The position numbers and the translations under genes were made by a program. From Erodium maritimum (taxonomy: Eukaryota > Streptophyta > Magnoliopsida > Geraniales > Geraniaceae): a stretch of DNA of 64,000 bases. Each line of letters starts with the position of its first letter. Within the stretch, counting starts at the first letter, position 1. This document shows positions 12,401-26,743 of the stretch, piece after piece. The notes beneath the pieces are model-generated. The model had not been told where the DNA came from. It ran no database searches and was given only the letters and a program-made list of their open reading frames with translations. The stretch covers positions 46,014,638-46,078,637 of the forward strand of contig OY997589.1 of NCBI GenBank assembly GCA_963921825.1, given 5' to 3'.

Positions 12401-15400
12401 ATTTATTTCTTACATACTATAGTATGTCTAGATGAGAGAAAAACTTGTTTGGGGCCCAAATGGTCTCGTATTGGGTTCCCACGGTAGTTGGTGTACCTTA
12501 ATACGCATATCTATTCGTATACATAACTAGAGGCCCTATGAGTCCTTCAATGGACAAAATGAACAACTTTTTACCCCTATTAATTTCTTAAATAATACAC
12601 TGTCTGTATAGATGAGAGGCTATTTTGTTTGAAGCACAAACGGTGTCGGATTGAGTTTTTCCACGGTTGGTGGGGTACTTTAATAGGCATATCAACTTCT
12701 ATACACAACTAAAGGCCCATTTGAGTCCTTTGAGGCACAAAAAGAAGAATTTGTTACTGTTATTTATTTCTTACATACTATAGTATGACTAGATGAGAGA
12801 AATACTTGATTTGAGTCTCGGATTAGGTTCCCACGGTAGGCGGGGTACTTTAATATGGATCTCTGTGCATATACACAACTAGAAGCCCATGCGAGTCCTT
12901 TGAGGGACAAAAAGATCAATCTATTTCTCCTACTGATTTCTTACATACTATAGTGTATGTCTAGATGAGAGGCTACTTTGTTTGAAGCCCAAATGGTCTC
13001 GGATTGAGTTTTTCAACGGTTGGTTTGGTACTTTAATAGGCATATCAATGTCTACACACAACTAGAGGTCCATAGGAGTCCCTTGAGGGACGAAAAGAAC
13101 ATTTTGTTACTCCTGGTTTCTTACATACTACAATATGTCTACATGAAAGACTAAATTGTGTACATCACAAACGGTCTCGGATTTGGGGTCCCAAGGTTTG
13201 TGGAAGTACTTTAATAGGCATATCTATGTGTATAAACAACTAGAGGCACATATGAGTCCTTTTGAGGGACAAAAAGAACAATTTGTTACTCCTATTTATT
13301 TCTTACATACTATAGTATGTCTAGATGAGAGAAAAACTTGTTTGGGGCCCAAACGGTCTAGTATTGGGTTCCCACGGTAGTTGGTGTACCTTAATACGCA
13401 TATCTATTCGTATACATAACTAGAGGCCCTATGAGTCCTTCAATGGACAAAATGAACAACTTTTTACCCCTATTAATTTCTTAAATACTACACTGTCTGT
13501 ATAGATGAGAGGCTATTTTGTTTGAAGCACAAACGGTGTCGGATTGAGTTTTTCCACGGTTGGTGGGGTACTTTAATAGGCATATCAATGTCTATACACA
13601 ACTAAAGGCCCATTTGAGTCCTTTGATGCACAAAAAGAAGAATTTGTTACTACTATTTATTTCTTACATACTATAGTATGTCGAAATGAGAGAAAAACTT
13701 GTTTAGAGCCCAAACGGTCTCGTATTGGGTTCCCACGGTTGTTGGTGTACCTTAATAGGTATATCTATTCGTATACACAACTAGAGGCCCTATGAGTCCT
13801 TTAATGGACAAAATGAACAATTTTTTACCCCTATTAATTTCTTACATACTACAGTGTCTGTCTAGATGAGAGGCTATTTTGTTTGAAGCACAAACGGTGT
13901 CGGATTGAGTTTTTCCACTGTTGGTGGGGTACTTTAATCGGCATATCAATGTCTTCACACAACTAAAGGCCCATATGAGTCCTTTGAGGGACAAAAAGAA
14001 CAATTTGTTACTCCTATTTATTTCTTACATACTATAGTATGTCGAGATGAGAGAAAAACTTGATTTGAGTCTCGGATTAGTTTCCCACGGTAGGCGGGGT
14101 ACTTTAATATGGATCTCTATGCATATATACAACTAGAATCCCATGCGAGTCCTTTCAGGGACAAAAAGATGAATTTGTTGCTCCTACTCATTTCTTACAT
14201 ACTATAGTGTATGTCTAGATGAGAGGCTACTTTGTTTGAAGCCCAAACGGTCTCGGATTGAGTTTTTCAACGGTTGGTTAGGTACTTTAATAAGAATATC
14301 AATGTCTATACACAACTAGAGGTCCATAGGAGTCCCTTGAGGGACCAAAAGAACATTTTGTTACTCCTGGTTTCTTACATACTACAATATATCTACATGA
14401 AAGACCAAATTGTTTACATCACAAATGGTCTCGGATTTGGGGTCCCAAGGTTTGTGGAAGTACTTTAATACGCATATCTATGTGTATAAACAACTAGAGG
14501 CCTATATCAGTCCTTTGAGGGACAAAAAGAACAATTTGTTACTCCTATTTATTTCTTACATACTATAGTATGTCTAGATGAGAGAAAAACTTGTTTGGGG
14601 CCCAAACGGTCTCGTATTGGGTTCCCACGGTAGTTGGTGTAACTTAATACGTATATCTATTCGTATACACAACTAGAGGCCCTATGAGTCCTTCAATGGA
14701 CAAAATGAACAATTTTTTACCCCTATTAATTTCTTAAATACTACAGTGTCTGTCTAGATGAGAGGCTATTTTGTTTGAAGCACAAACGGTGTCGGATTGA
14801 GTTTTTCCACGGTTGGTGGGGTACTTTAATAGGCATATCAATGTCTATAAACAACTAAAGGCCCATTTGAGTCCTTTGAGGCACAAAAACAAGAATTTGT
14901 TACTACTATTTATTTCTTACATACTATAGTATGACTAGATGAGAGAAATACTTGATTTTAGTCTCGGATTAGGTTCCCACGGTAGGCGGGGTACTTTAAT
15001 ATGGATCTCTATGCATATACACAATTAGAAGCCCATGCGAGTCCTTTTAGGGACAAAAAGATCAATCTATTTCTCCTAATGATTTCTTACATACTATAGT
15101 GTATGTCTAAATGAGAGGCTACTTTGTTTGAAGCCCAAAAGGTCTCGGATTGAGTATTTCAACGGTTGGTTAGGTACTTTAATAGGCATATCAACGTCTA
15201 TACACAACTAGAGGTCCATAGGAGTCCCTTGAGGGACGAAAAGAACATTTTGTTACTCCTGGTTTCTTACATACTACAATATGTCTACATGAAAGACTTA
15301 ATTGTTTACATCACAAACGGTCTCGGATTTGGGGTCCCAAGGTTTGTGGAAGTACTTTAATAGGCATATCTATGTGTATAAACAACTAGAGGCCCATATC

Positions 15401-17912
15401 AGTCCTTTGAGGGACAAAAAGAACAATTTGTTACTCCTATTTATTTCTTACATACTATATAGTATGTCTAGATGAGAGAAAAACTTGTTTGGGGCCCAAA
15501 CGGTCTCGTATTGGGTTCCCACGGTAGTTGGTGTACCTTAATACGTATATCTATTCGTATACATAACTAGAGGCCCTATGAGTCTTTCAATGGACAAAAT
15601 GAACAATTTTTTACCCCTATTAATTTCTTAAATACTATAGTGTGTGTCTAGATGAGAGGCTATTTTGTTTGAAGCACAAACGGTGTCGGATTGAGTTTTT
15701 CCACGGTTGGTGGGGTACTTTAATAGGCATATATTGGTCTATACACAACTAAATGCCCATTTGAGTCCTTTGAGGCACAAAAAGAAGAATTTGTTACTAC
15801 TATTTATTTCTTACATACTATAGTATGTCAAGATGAGAGAAATACTTGATTTTAGTCTCGGATTAGGTTCCCACGGTAGGCGGGGTACTTTAATATGGAT
15901 CTCTATGCATATACACAACTAGAAGCCCATGCGAGTCCTTTGAGGGACAAAAAGATCAATCAATTTCTCCTACTGATTTCTTACATACTATAGTGTATAT
16001 CTAGATGAGAGGCTACTTTGTTTGAAGCCCAAACGGTGTCGGATTGAGTTTGTCAATGGTTGGTTAGGTACTTTAATAGGCATATCAATGTCTACACACA
16101 ACTAAAGGCCCTTATGAGTCCTTTGAGGGACAAAAAGAACAATTTGTTACTCCTATTTATTTCTTACATACTATAGTATGTTGAGATAAGAGAAAAACTT
16201 GATTTGAGTCTCGGATTAGGTTCCCACGGTAGGCGGGGTACTTTAATATGGATCTCTATGCATATACACAACTAGAATCCCATGCGAGTCCTTTGAGGGA
16301 CAAAAAGATCAATCTGTTGCTCCTACTCATTTCTTACATACTATAGTGTATGTCTAGATGAGAGGCTACTTTGTTTGAAGCCCAAACGGCCTCGCATTGA
16401 GTTTTTCAACGGTTGGTTAGGTACTTTAATAAGAATATCAATGTCTATACACAACTAGAGGTCCATAGGAGTCCCTTGAGGGACCAAAAGAACATTTTGT
16501 TACTCCTGGTTTCTTACATAGTACAATATATCTACATGAAAGACCTAATTGTTTACATCACAAACGGTCTCGGATTTGGGGTCAAAAGGTTTGTGAAAGT
16601 ACTTTAATAGGCATATCTATGTGTATAAACAACTAGAGGCACATATGAGTCCTTTTGAGGGACAAAAAGAACAATTTGTTACTCCTATTTATTTCTTACA
16701 TACGAGAGAAAAACTTGTTTGGGGCCCAAACGGTCTCGTATTGGGTTCCCACGGAAGTTGGTGTACCTTAATACGTATATCTATTCGTATACATAACTAG
16801 AGGCCCTATGAGTCTTTCAATGGACAAAATGAACAATTTTTTACCCCTATTAATTTCTTAAATACTACAGTGTCTGTCTAGATGAGAGGCTATTTTGTTT
16901 GAAGCACAAACGGTGGCGGATTGAGTTTTTCCACGGTTGGTGGGGTACTTTAATAGGCATATCAATGTCTATACACAACTAAATGCCCATTTGAGTCCTT
17001 TGAGGCACAAAAAGAAGAATTTGTTACTACTATTTATTTCTTACATACTATAGTATGTCAAGATGAGAGAAATACTTGATTTTAGTCTCGGATTAGGTTC
17101 CCACGGTAGGCGGGGTACTTTAATATGGATCTCTATGCATATACACAACTAGAAGCCCATGCGAGTCCTTTGAGGGACAAAAAGATCAATCTATTTCTCC
17201 TACTGATTTCTTACATACTATAGTGTATGTCTAGATGAGAGGCTACTTTGTTTGAAGCCCAAACGGTCTCGGATTGAGTTTTTCAACGGTTGGTTAGGTA
17301 CTTTAATAGGCATATCAATGACTATACAAAACTAGAGGTCCATAGGAGTCCCTTGATGGACGAAAAGAACATTTTGTTACTCCTGGTTTCTTACATACTA
17401 CAATATGTCTACATGAAAGACTTAATTGTTTACATCACAAACGGTCTCGGATTTGGTGTCCCAAGGTTTGTGGAAGTACTTTAATAGGCATATCTATGTG
17501 TATGAACAACTAGAGGCACATATGAGTCCTTTTGAGGGACAAAAATAACAATTTGTTACTCCTATTTATTTCTTACATACTATCGTATGTCTAGATGAGA
17601 GCAAAACTTGTGTAGAGCCCAAACGGTCTCGTATTGGGTTCCCACGGTTGTCGGTGTACCTTAATAGGTATATCTATTTGTATACATAACTAGAGGCCCT
17701 ATGAGTCCTTTAATGGACAAAATGAACAAGTTTTTACCCCTATTATTTTCTTACATACTACAGTGTTTGTCTAGATGAGAGCCTATTTTGTTTGAAGCAC
17801 AAACGGTGTGTGATTGAGTTTTTCCACGGTTGGTGGGGTACTTTAATAGGCATATCAATGTCTACACACAACTAAAGGCCCGTATGAGTCCTTTGAGGGA
17901 CAAAAAGAATAA
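6467..17912 (+). repeat. ~180-bp satellite array, forward orientation, block 2 (pentamer zone)
   Basis: The satellite continues in phase from block 1 across the CACTA insertion. Positions ~6901-9435 repeat ~1430-3965 at an offset of 5471 bp. From about 9.5 kb the order is mainly A-B-C-A'-D with a period near 890 bp; for example, the same A-to-B segment recurs at 11078 and 11967 (889 bp) and at 14274 and 15166 (892 bp). D monomers occur near 8248, 10133, 11027, 11918, 12805, 14066, 14950, 15848, 16198 and 17066. Irregular joints show past unequal exchange, for example at ~9435 and at ~16703, where part of a monomer linker is missing. No non-satellite insert is visible. Confidence 0.95.
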
Positions 17913-18639
17913 TTTGTCCCTCAAAGGACTCATATGGGCCTTTAGTTGTGTGTAGACATTGATATGCCTATTAAAGTACCCCACCAACCGTGGAAAAACT
18001 CAATCCGACACCGTTTGTGTTTCAAATAAAATAGCCTCTCATCTAGACAGACACTGTAGTATGTAAGAAATTAATAGGGGTAAAAAATTATTCATTTTGT
18101 CCATTAAAGGACTCATAGGGCCTCTAGTTATGTATACGAATAGATATACCTATTCAGGTACACCAACTACCATGGAAACCCAATACGAGACCGTTTGGGC
18201 TCCAAACAAGTTTTTCTCTCATCTAGACATACTATAGTATGTAAGAAATAAATAGGAGTAACAAATTCTTCTTTTTGTCCCTCAAAAGGACTCATATGTG
18301 CCTCTATTTGTTTATACACATAGATATGCCTATTAAAGTACTTCCACAAACCTTGGGACCCCAAATCCGAGACCGTTTGTGATGTAAACAATTAAGTCTT
18401 TCATGTAGACATATTGTAGTATGTAAGAAACCAGGAGTAACAAAATGTTCTTTTCGTCCCTCAAGGGACTCCTATGGACCTCTAGTTGTGTATAGACATT
18501 GATATGCCTATTAAAGTACCTAACCAACCGTTGAAAAACTCAATCCGAGACTATTTGGGCTTCAAACAAAGTAGCCTCTCATCTAGACATACTATAGTAT
18601 GTAAAAAATAAATAGGAGTAACAAATTGTTCTTTTTGTC
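17913..18639 (-). repeat. Inverted satellite block (foldback with upstream array)
   Basis: At 17905-17912 the array reverses: agtcctttgagggacaaa is followed after eight bases by tttgtccctcaaaggact. The reversed monomers read A', C, B and A in mirror order to the array just upstream, so the block forms a hairpin with roughly 17.18-17.90 kb. Forward orientation resumes at about 18640, where ctttttgtc abuts tgtgtataaacaac in mid-monomer. The length is about 727 bp, or four monomers. Confidence 0.9.
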
Positions 18640-21600
18640 TGTGTATAAACAACTAGACGCCCATATGAGTCCTTTGAGGGACAAAAAGAACAATTTGTTA
18701 CTCCTATTTATTTCTTACATACTATAGTATGTCTAGATGAGAGAAAAACTTGTTTGGAGCCCAAACGGTCTCGTATTGGGTTCCCACGGTAGTTGGTGTA
18801 CCTTAATACGTATATCTATTTGTATACCTAACTAGAGGCCCTATGAGTCCTTCAATGGACAAAATGAACAATTTTTTACCCCTATTAATTTCTTAAATAC
18901 TACAGTGTCTGTCTAGATGAGAGGCTATTTTGTTTGAAGCACAAACGGTGTCGGATTTAGTTTTTCCACGATTGGTGGGGTACTTTAATAGGCATATCAA
19001 TATCTATACACAACTAATGGCCCATATGAGTCCTTTGAGGCACAAAAATAAGAATTTGTTACTACTATTTATTTCTTACATACTATACTATGTCTAGATG
19101 AGAGAAAAACTTGTTTGGAGCCCAAACGGTCTCGTATTGGGTTCCCACGGTAGTTGGTGTACCTTAATAGGTATATCTATTCGTATACATAACTAGAGGC
19201 CCTATGAGTCCTTTAATGGACAAAATGAACAATTTTTTACCCCTATTAATTTCTTACATACTACAATGTCTGTCTAGATGAGAGGCTATTTTGTTCGAAG
19301 CACAAACGGTGTGTGATTGAGTTTTTACACGGTCGGTGGGGTACTTTAATAGGCATATCAATGTCTACACACAACTAAAGGCCCATATGAGTCCTTTGAG
19401 GGACAAAAAGAACAATTTGTTACTCCTATTTATTTCTTACATACTATAGTATGTCGAGATGAGAGAAAAACTTGATTTGAGTCTCAGATTAGGTTCCCAT
19501 GGTAGGCGAGGTACTTCAATATGGATCTCTATGCATATACACAACTAGAAGCCCATGCGAGTCCTTTGAGGGACAAAAAGATCAATATGTTGCTCCTACT
19601 CATTTCTTACATACTATAGTGTATGTCTAGATGAGAGGCTACTTTGTTTGAAGCCCAAACGGTCTCGGATTGAGTTTTTCAACGGTTGGTTAGGTACTTT
19701 AATAAGAATATCAATGTTTATACACAACTAGAGGTCCATAGGAGTCCCTTGAGAGACCAAAAGAACATTTTGTTACTCCTGGTTTCTTACATACTACAAT
19801 ATATCTACATGAAAGACCAAATTATTTACATCACAAACGGTCTCGGATTTGGGGTCCCAAGGTTTGTGGAAGTACTTTAATAGGCATATCTATGTGTATA
19901 AACAACTAGAGGCACATATGAGTTCTTTTGAGGGACAAAAAGAAGAATTTGTTACTCCTATTTATTTCTTACATACTATAGTATGTCTAGATGAGAGAAA
20001 AACTTGTTTGGAGCCCAAACGGTCTCGTATTGGGTTCCCACGGTAGTTGGTGTACCTTAATAGGTATATCTATTCGTATACATAACTAGAGGCCCTATGA
20101 GTCCTTTAATGGACAAAATGAAAATTTTTTTACCCCTATTAATTTCTTACATACAACAGTGTCTGTCTAGATGAGAGGCTATTTTGTTTGAAGCACAAAC
20201 GGTGTCGGATTGAGTTTTTCCACGGTTGGTGGGGTACTTTAATAGGCATATCAATGTCTACACCCAACTAAAGGCCCATATGAGTCCTTTGAGGGACAAA
20301 AAGAACAATTTGTTACTCCTATTTATTTCTTACATACTATAGTATGTCGAGATGAGAGAAAAACTTGATTTGAGTCTCGGATTAGGTTCCCACGGTAGGC
20401 GGGGTACTTTAATATGGATCTCTATGCATATACACAACTAGAAGCCCATGCGAGTCCTTTGAGGGACAAAAAGATCAATCTGTTGCTCCTACTCATTTCT
20501 TACATACTATAGTGTATGTCTAGATGAGAGGCTACTTTGTTTGAAGCCCAAACGGTCTCGGATTGAGTTTTTCAACGGTTGGTTAGTACTTTAATAGGCA
20601 TATCAATGTCTATACACAACTAGAGGTCCATAGGAGTCCCTTGAGAGACCAAAAGAACATTTTGTTACTCCTGGTTTCTTACATACTACAATATATCTAC
20701 ATGAAAGACCAAATTATTTACATCACAAACGGTCTCGGATTTGGGGTCCCAAGGTTTGTGGAAGTACTTTAATAGGCATATCTATGTGTATAAACAACTA
20801 GAGGCACATATGAGTTCTTTTGAGGGACAAAAAGAAGAATTTGTTACTCCTATTTATTTCTTACATACTATAGTATGTCTAGATGAGAGAAAAACTTGTT
20901 TGGAGTCCAAATTGTCTCGGATTGGGTTCCCACAGTAGTTGGGTACTTTAATAGGCATATCAATGTCTATACACAACTAGAGGTCCATAGGAGTCCCTTG
21001 AGGGACGAAAAGAACATTTTGTTACTCCGGGTTTCTTACATACTACAATATGTCTACATGAAAGACTTAATTGTTTACATCACAAACAGTCTCAGATTTG
21101 GGGTCCCAAGGTTTGTGGGAGTACTTTAATAGGCATATCTATGAGTATAAACATCTAGAGGCCCATATAAGTTCTTCGAGGGACAAAAAGAACAATTTGT
21201 TACTCCTATTTATTTCTTACATACTATAGTATGTCTAGATGAGAGAAAAACTTGTTTGGAGCCCAAACGGTCTTGTATTGGGTTCCCACAGTAGTTGGGG
21301 TACTTTAATAGGAATATCTATTTGTATACACAACTACAAGCCCATATGAGTCCTATAATGGACAAAAAGAACAATTTATTACTCCTATGTATTTCTTAAA
21401 TATTATGGTGTATGTCTAGATGAGAGACTATTTTGTTTTAAGCCCAAATGGTCTTGAATTGAAGTTTTCCATGATTGGTTGGATACTTTAATAGGCATAT
21501 CAATGCCTATACACACCTAGAGGCCCATAGGAGTCCCTTGAGGAACAAAAAGAACATTTTGTTACTCTTGGTTTCTTACATATTACAATATGTCTAGATG

Positions 21601-24600
21601 AAAGACTATATTGTTTCAATCACAAACGGTCTTGGATTTGGGTTCTTAAGGTTTGTACGAGTACTTTAATAGGAATATCTATGTGTATAAACAACTAGAG
21701 GCCCATATGAGTTCTTGATGGACAAAAAGAACAATTTGTTACTCCTATTTATTTCTTACATACTATAGTATGTCTAGATGTGAGAAAAACTTGTTTGGAG
21801 ATCAAATAGTCTCGGATTGGGTTCCCACAGTAGTTAGGGTACTTTAATAGGAATATCTATTTGTATACACAACTATAAGCCCATATGAGTCCTTTAATGC
21901 ACAAAAAGAACAATTTTTTACTCCTATTGAGTTCTTAAATATTATAGTGTATATCTAGATGAGAGGCTATTTTGTTCTAAGCCCAAATGGTCTTGAATTG
22001 AGGTTTTCCACGATTGGTTGGGTACTTTAATAGGCATATCAATGCCTATACACAACTAGAGGCCCATAGGAGTCCCTTGAGGAACAAAATGAACATTTTG
22101 TTACACTTGGTTTCTTACATATTACAATATGCCTACATGAAAGACTATATTGTTTCAATCACAAACGGTCTCGGATTTGGGTTCTTAAGGTTTGTAGGAG
22201 TACTTTAATAGGCATATCTATGTGTATAAACAACTAGAGGCCCATATGAGTCCTTTGATGGACAAAAAGAACAATTTGTTACTCCTGTTTATTTCTTACA
22301 TACTATAGTATGTCTAGATGAGAGAAAAACTTGTTTGAAGACCAAACAGTCTCGGATTGGGTTCCCACAGTAGTTGGGGTATTTTAATAGGAATATCTAT
22401 TCGTATACACAACTTAGAAGCCCATATGAGTCCTTTAATGGATAAAAAGAACAATTTGTTACTCATATTGACTTCTTAAACATTATGGTGTATGTCTAGA
22501 TGATAGGCTATTTTGTTTGAAGCCCAAATGGTCTCGAATTGAGTTTTTCCACGGTTGGTGGGGAACTTTAATAGGCATATCAATGCCTATACACATCTAG
22601 AGGCCCATAGGAGTCCCTTAAGGAACAAAAAGAACATTTTGTTACTCTTGGTTTCTTACATATTACAATATGTCTAGATAAAAGACTATATTGTTTAAAT
22701 CACAAACGGTCTCGGATTTGGGGTCCCAAGGTTTGTGGGAGTACTTTAATAGGCATATTGATGTGTATAAACATTCAGAGGCCCATATGAGTTCTTTGAG
22801 GGACAAAAAGAACAATTTGTTAGTCCTATTTATTTCTTACATGCTATAGTATGTCTAGATGAGAGAAAAACTTGTTTGGAGTCCAAATTGTCTTGGATTG
22901 GGTTCCCACAGTAGTTGGGGTACTTTAATAGGAATATCTATTTCTATACACAACTTAGAAGCCCATATGAGTCCTATAATGGACAAAAAGAACAATTTGT
23001 TACTCCTATTGACTTCTTAAACATTATGGTGTATGTCTAGATGAGAGGCTGTTTTGTTTTAAGCCCAAATGGTCTCGAATTGAGTTTTTCCACGATTGGT
23101 TGGGTACTTTAATAGGCATATCAATGCCTATACACAACTAGAGGCCCATAGGAATCCGTAGAGGAACTAAATGAACATTCTGTTACCCCTGGTTTCTTAT
23201 ATATTACAATATGTCTAGATGAAAGACTATAATGTTTCAATCACAAAAGGTCTCGGATTTGGGTTCCCAAGGTTTGTGGCAGTACTTTAATAGGCATATC
23301 TATGTGTATAAACAACTAGAGGCCCATATGAGTCCTTTGAGGGACAAAAAGAACAATTTGTTACTCCTATTTATTTCTTAAATACTATAGTATGTCTAGA
23401 TGAGAGAAAAAACTTGTTTGGAGTCCAAATTGTCTCGGATTGAGTATTATAGTGTAATAATAATATTTCTTAAATATTATAGTGTATTTCTAGATGAGAG
23501 GCTATTTTGTTTGAAGCCCAATTGGTCTCGAATTGAGTTTTTCCACGGTTGTTGGGGGTACTATAATAGGCACATCAATGCCTATACACAACTAGAGGCT
23601 CATAGGAGTCCCTTGAGGAACAAAAAGAACATTTTGTTACTCCTGGTTTCTTACATATTACAATATGTCTAGATGAAAGACTATATTGTTTCAATCACAA
23701 ACGGTCTCGGATTCGGGTTGCCAAGGTTTGTGCGACTACTTTAATAGGCATATCTATGTGTATAAACAACTAGAGGCCCATATGAGTCCTTTGAGGGTCA
23801 AAAAGAACAATTTGTTACTCCTATTTATTTCTTAAATACTATAGTATGTCTAGCTGAGAGAAAAACTTGTTTGGAATCCAAATTGTCTCGGATTCGGTTC
23901 CCACAGTAGTTGGGGTACTTTAATAGGAATATCTATTTGTATACACAACTTAGAAGCCCATATGAGTCCTATAATGGACAAAAAGAACAATTTGTTACTC
24001 CTATTGACTTCTTAAACATTATGGTGTATGTCTAGATGAGAGGCTATTTTGTTTGAAGCCCAAATGGTCTCGAATTGAGATTTTCCACGGTTGGTGGGGA
24101 ACTTTAATAGGCATATCAATGCCTATGCACAACTAGAGGCCCATAGGAGTCCGTAGAGGAACAAAATGAACATTCTGTTACCCCTGGTTTCTTATATATT
24201 ACAATATGTCTAGATGAAAGACTATAATGTTTCAATCACAAAAGGTCTCGGATTTGGGTTCCCAAGGTTTGTGGGAGTACTTTAATAGGCATATCTATGT
24301 GTATAAACAACTAGAGGCCCATATGAGTCCTTTGAGGGACAAAAAGAACAATTTGTTACTCCTATTGACTTCTTAAATATTATAGTGTATTTCTAGATGA
24401 GAGGCTATTTTGTTTGAAGCCCAATTGGTCTCGAATTGAGTTTTTCCACGGTTGTTGGGGGTACTGTAATAGGCACATCAATGCCTATACACAACTAGAG
24501 GCTCATAGGAGTCCCTTTAGGAACAAAAAGAACATTTTGTTACTCCTGGTTTCTTACATATTACAATATGTCTAGATGAAAGACTATATTGTTTCAATCA

Positions 24601-26743
24601 CAAACGGTCTCGGATTCGGGTTGCCAAGGTTTGTGCGACTACTTTAATAGGCATATCTATGTGTATAAACAACTAGAGGCCCATATGAGTCATTTGAGGG
24701 TCAAAAAGAACAATTTGTTACTCCTATTTATTTCTTAAATACTATAGTATGTCTAGCTGAGAGAAAAACTTGTTTGGAATCCAAATTGTCTCGGATTCGG
24801 TTCCCACAGTAGTTGGGGTACTTTAATAGGAATATCTATTTGTATACACAACTTAGAAGCCCATATGAGTCCTATAATGGACAAAAAGAACAATTTGTTA
24901 CTCCTATTGACTTCTTAAACATTATGGTGTATGTCTAGATGAGAGGCTATTTTGTTTGAAGCCCAAATGGTCTCGAATTGAGATTTTCCACGGTTGGTGG
25001 GGAACTTTAATAGGCATATCAATGCCTATGCACAACTAGAGGCCCATAGGAGTCCGTAGAGGACCAAAATGAACATTCTGTTACCCCTGGTTTCTTATAT
25101 ATTACAATATGTCCAGATGAAAGACTATAATGTTTCAATCACAAAAGGTCTCGGATTTGGGTTCCCAAGGTTTGTGGGAGTACTTTAATAGGCATATCTA
25201 TGTGTATAAACAACTAGAGGCCCATATGAGTCCTTTGAGGGTCAAAAAGAACAATTTGTTACTCCTATTTATTTCTTAAATACTATAGTATGTCTAAATG
25301 AGAGAAAAACTTGTTTGGAATCCAAATTATCTCGGATTGGGTTCCCACAGTAGTTGGGGTACTTTAATAGGAATATCTATCTGTATACACAACTAGTAGC
25401 CCATATGAATCCTATAATGGACAAAAAGAACAATTTGTTACTCCTATTGATTTCTTAAATATTATGGCGTATGTCTAGATGAGAGGCTATTTTGTTTTAA
25501 GCCAAAATGGTCTCGAATTGAGTTTTTCCACAATTGGTTGGGTACTTTAATAGGCATATCAATGCCTATACACAACTAGAGGCCCATAGGAGTCCCTTCA
25601 GGAACAAAAAGAACATTTTGTTACTCCTGGTTTCTTACATATTACAATATGTCTAGATTAAAGACTATATTGTTTCAATCACAAACGGTCTCGGATTTGG
25701 GTTCCCAAGGTTTGTGGTAGTACTTTAATAGGCATATCTATGTGTATAAACAACTAGGGGCCCATATGAGATCTTTGAGGGACAAAAAGAACAATTTGTT
25801 ACTCCTATTTGTTTCTTAAATACTATAGTATGTCTAGATGAGAGAAAAAACTTGTTTGGAGTCCAAATTGTCTCGGATTGGGTTCCCACAGTAGTTGGGT
25901 ACTTTAATAGGAATATCTATTTGTATACACAACTAGAAGCCCATATGAGTCCTTTAATGGACAAAAAGAACAATTTGTTACTCCTATTGACTTCTTAAAT
26001 ATTATAGTGTATGTCTAGATGAGAGGCTATTTTATTTTAAGCCCAAATGGTCTCGAATTGAGGTTTTCCACGATTGGCTGGGTACTTTAATTGGCATATC
26101 AATGCCTATACACAACTATAGGCCCATAGGAGTCCCTTGAGGAACAAAAAGAACATTTTGTTACTCCTTGTTTCTTACATATTACAATATGTCTAGATTA
26201 AAGACTATATTGTTTCAATCACAAACGGTCTCGGATTTGGGTTCCCAAGGTTTGTGGTAGTACTTTAATAGGCATATCTATGTGTATAAACAACTAGAGG
26301 CCCATATGAGTTCTTTGAGGGACAAAAAGAACAATTTGTTACTCCTATTTATTTCTTAAATACTATAGTATGTCTAGATGAGAGAAAAACTTGTTTGGAG
26401 TCCAAATTGTCTCGGATTGGGTTCCCACAGTAGTTGGGTACTTTAATAGGAATATCTATTTGTATACACAACTAGAAGCCCATATGAGTCCTTTAATGGG
26501 CAAAAAGAACAATTTGTTACTCCTATTGACTTCTTAAATATTATATTGTATCTGTAGATGAGAGGCTATTATGTTTGAAGCCCAAATGGTCTCGAATTAA
26601 GTTTTTCCACGGTTGGTTAGGAACTTTAATAGGCATATCAATGTCTATACACAACTAGAGGCCCATAGGAGTCCCTTGAGGAACAAAAAGAACATTTTGT
26701 TACTCCTGGTTTCTTATATATTACAATATGTCTAGATATATTG
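18640..26743 (+). repeat. ~180-bp satellite array, forward orientation, block 3
   Basis: The first part (to about 20.5 kb) still has A-B-C-A'-D pentamers, with D monomers near 19468 and 20366. After ~20.9 kb the array is ABC trimers with no D that I could find. A 903-bp tandem duplication lies at about 23466-25260; the diagnostic tgcgactact recurs at 23731 and 24634. A shortened hybrid monomer sits at about 23440-23470. The block ends at a dyad where the array inverts. Confidence 0.95.
23466..25260 (+). repeat. 903-bp (5-monomer) tandem duplication in the satellite
   Basis: Two consecutive copies share rare variants, including ttgccaaggtttgtgcgact, atttctagatgagagg and ggagtccgtagagga, at a spacing of exactly 903 bp where I checked it. 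The same pair recurs at about 41.4-43.0 kb, again 903 bp apart (41488 and 42391). Confidence 0.85.

Noticed and set aside
976..23672. Dozens of 60-95-codon ORFs with recurring peptides such as MVRYFNRHINVYTQLEVHRSPL
   Set aside because: They fall at the same monomer position every time and on both strands. They arise because monomer length is close to a multiple of three (180), so a frame can stay open across the A-B joint. There are no signals for expression and no domain, and the open length breaks with ordinary satellite indels.
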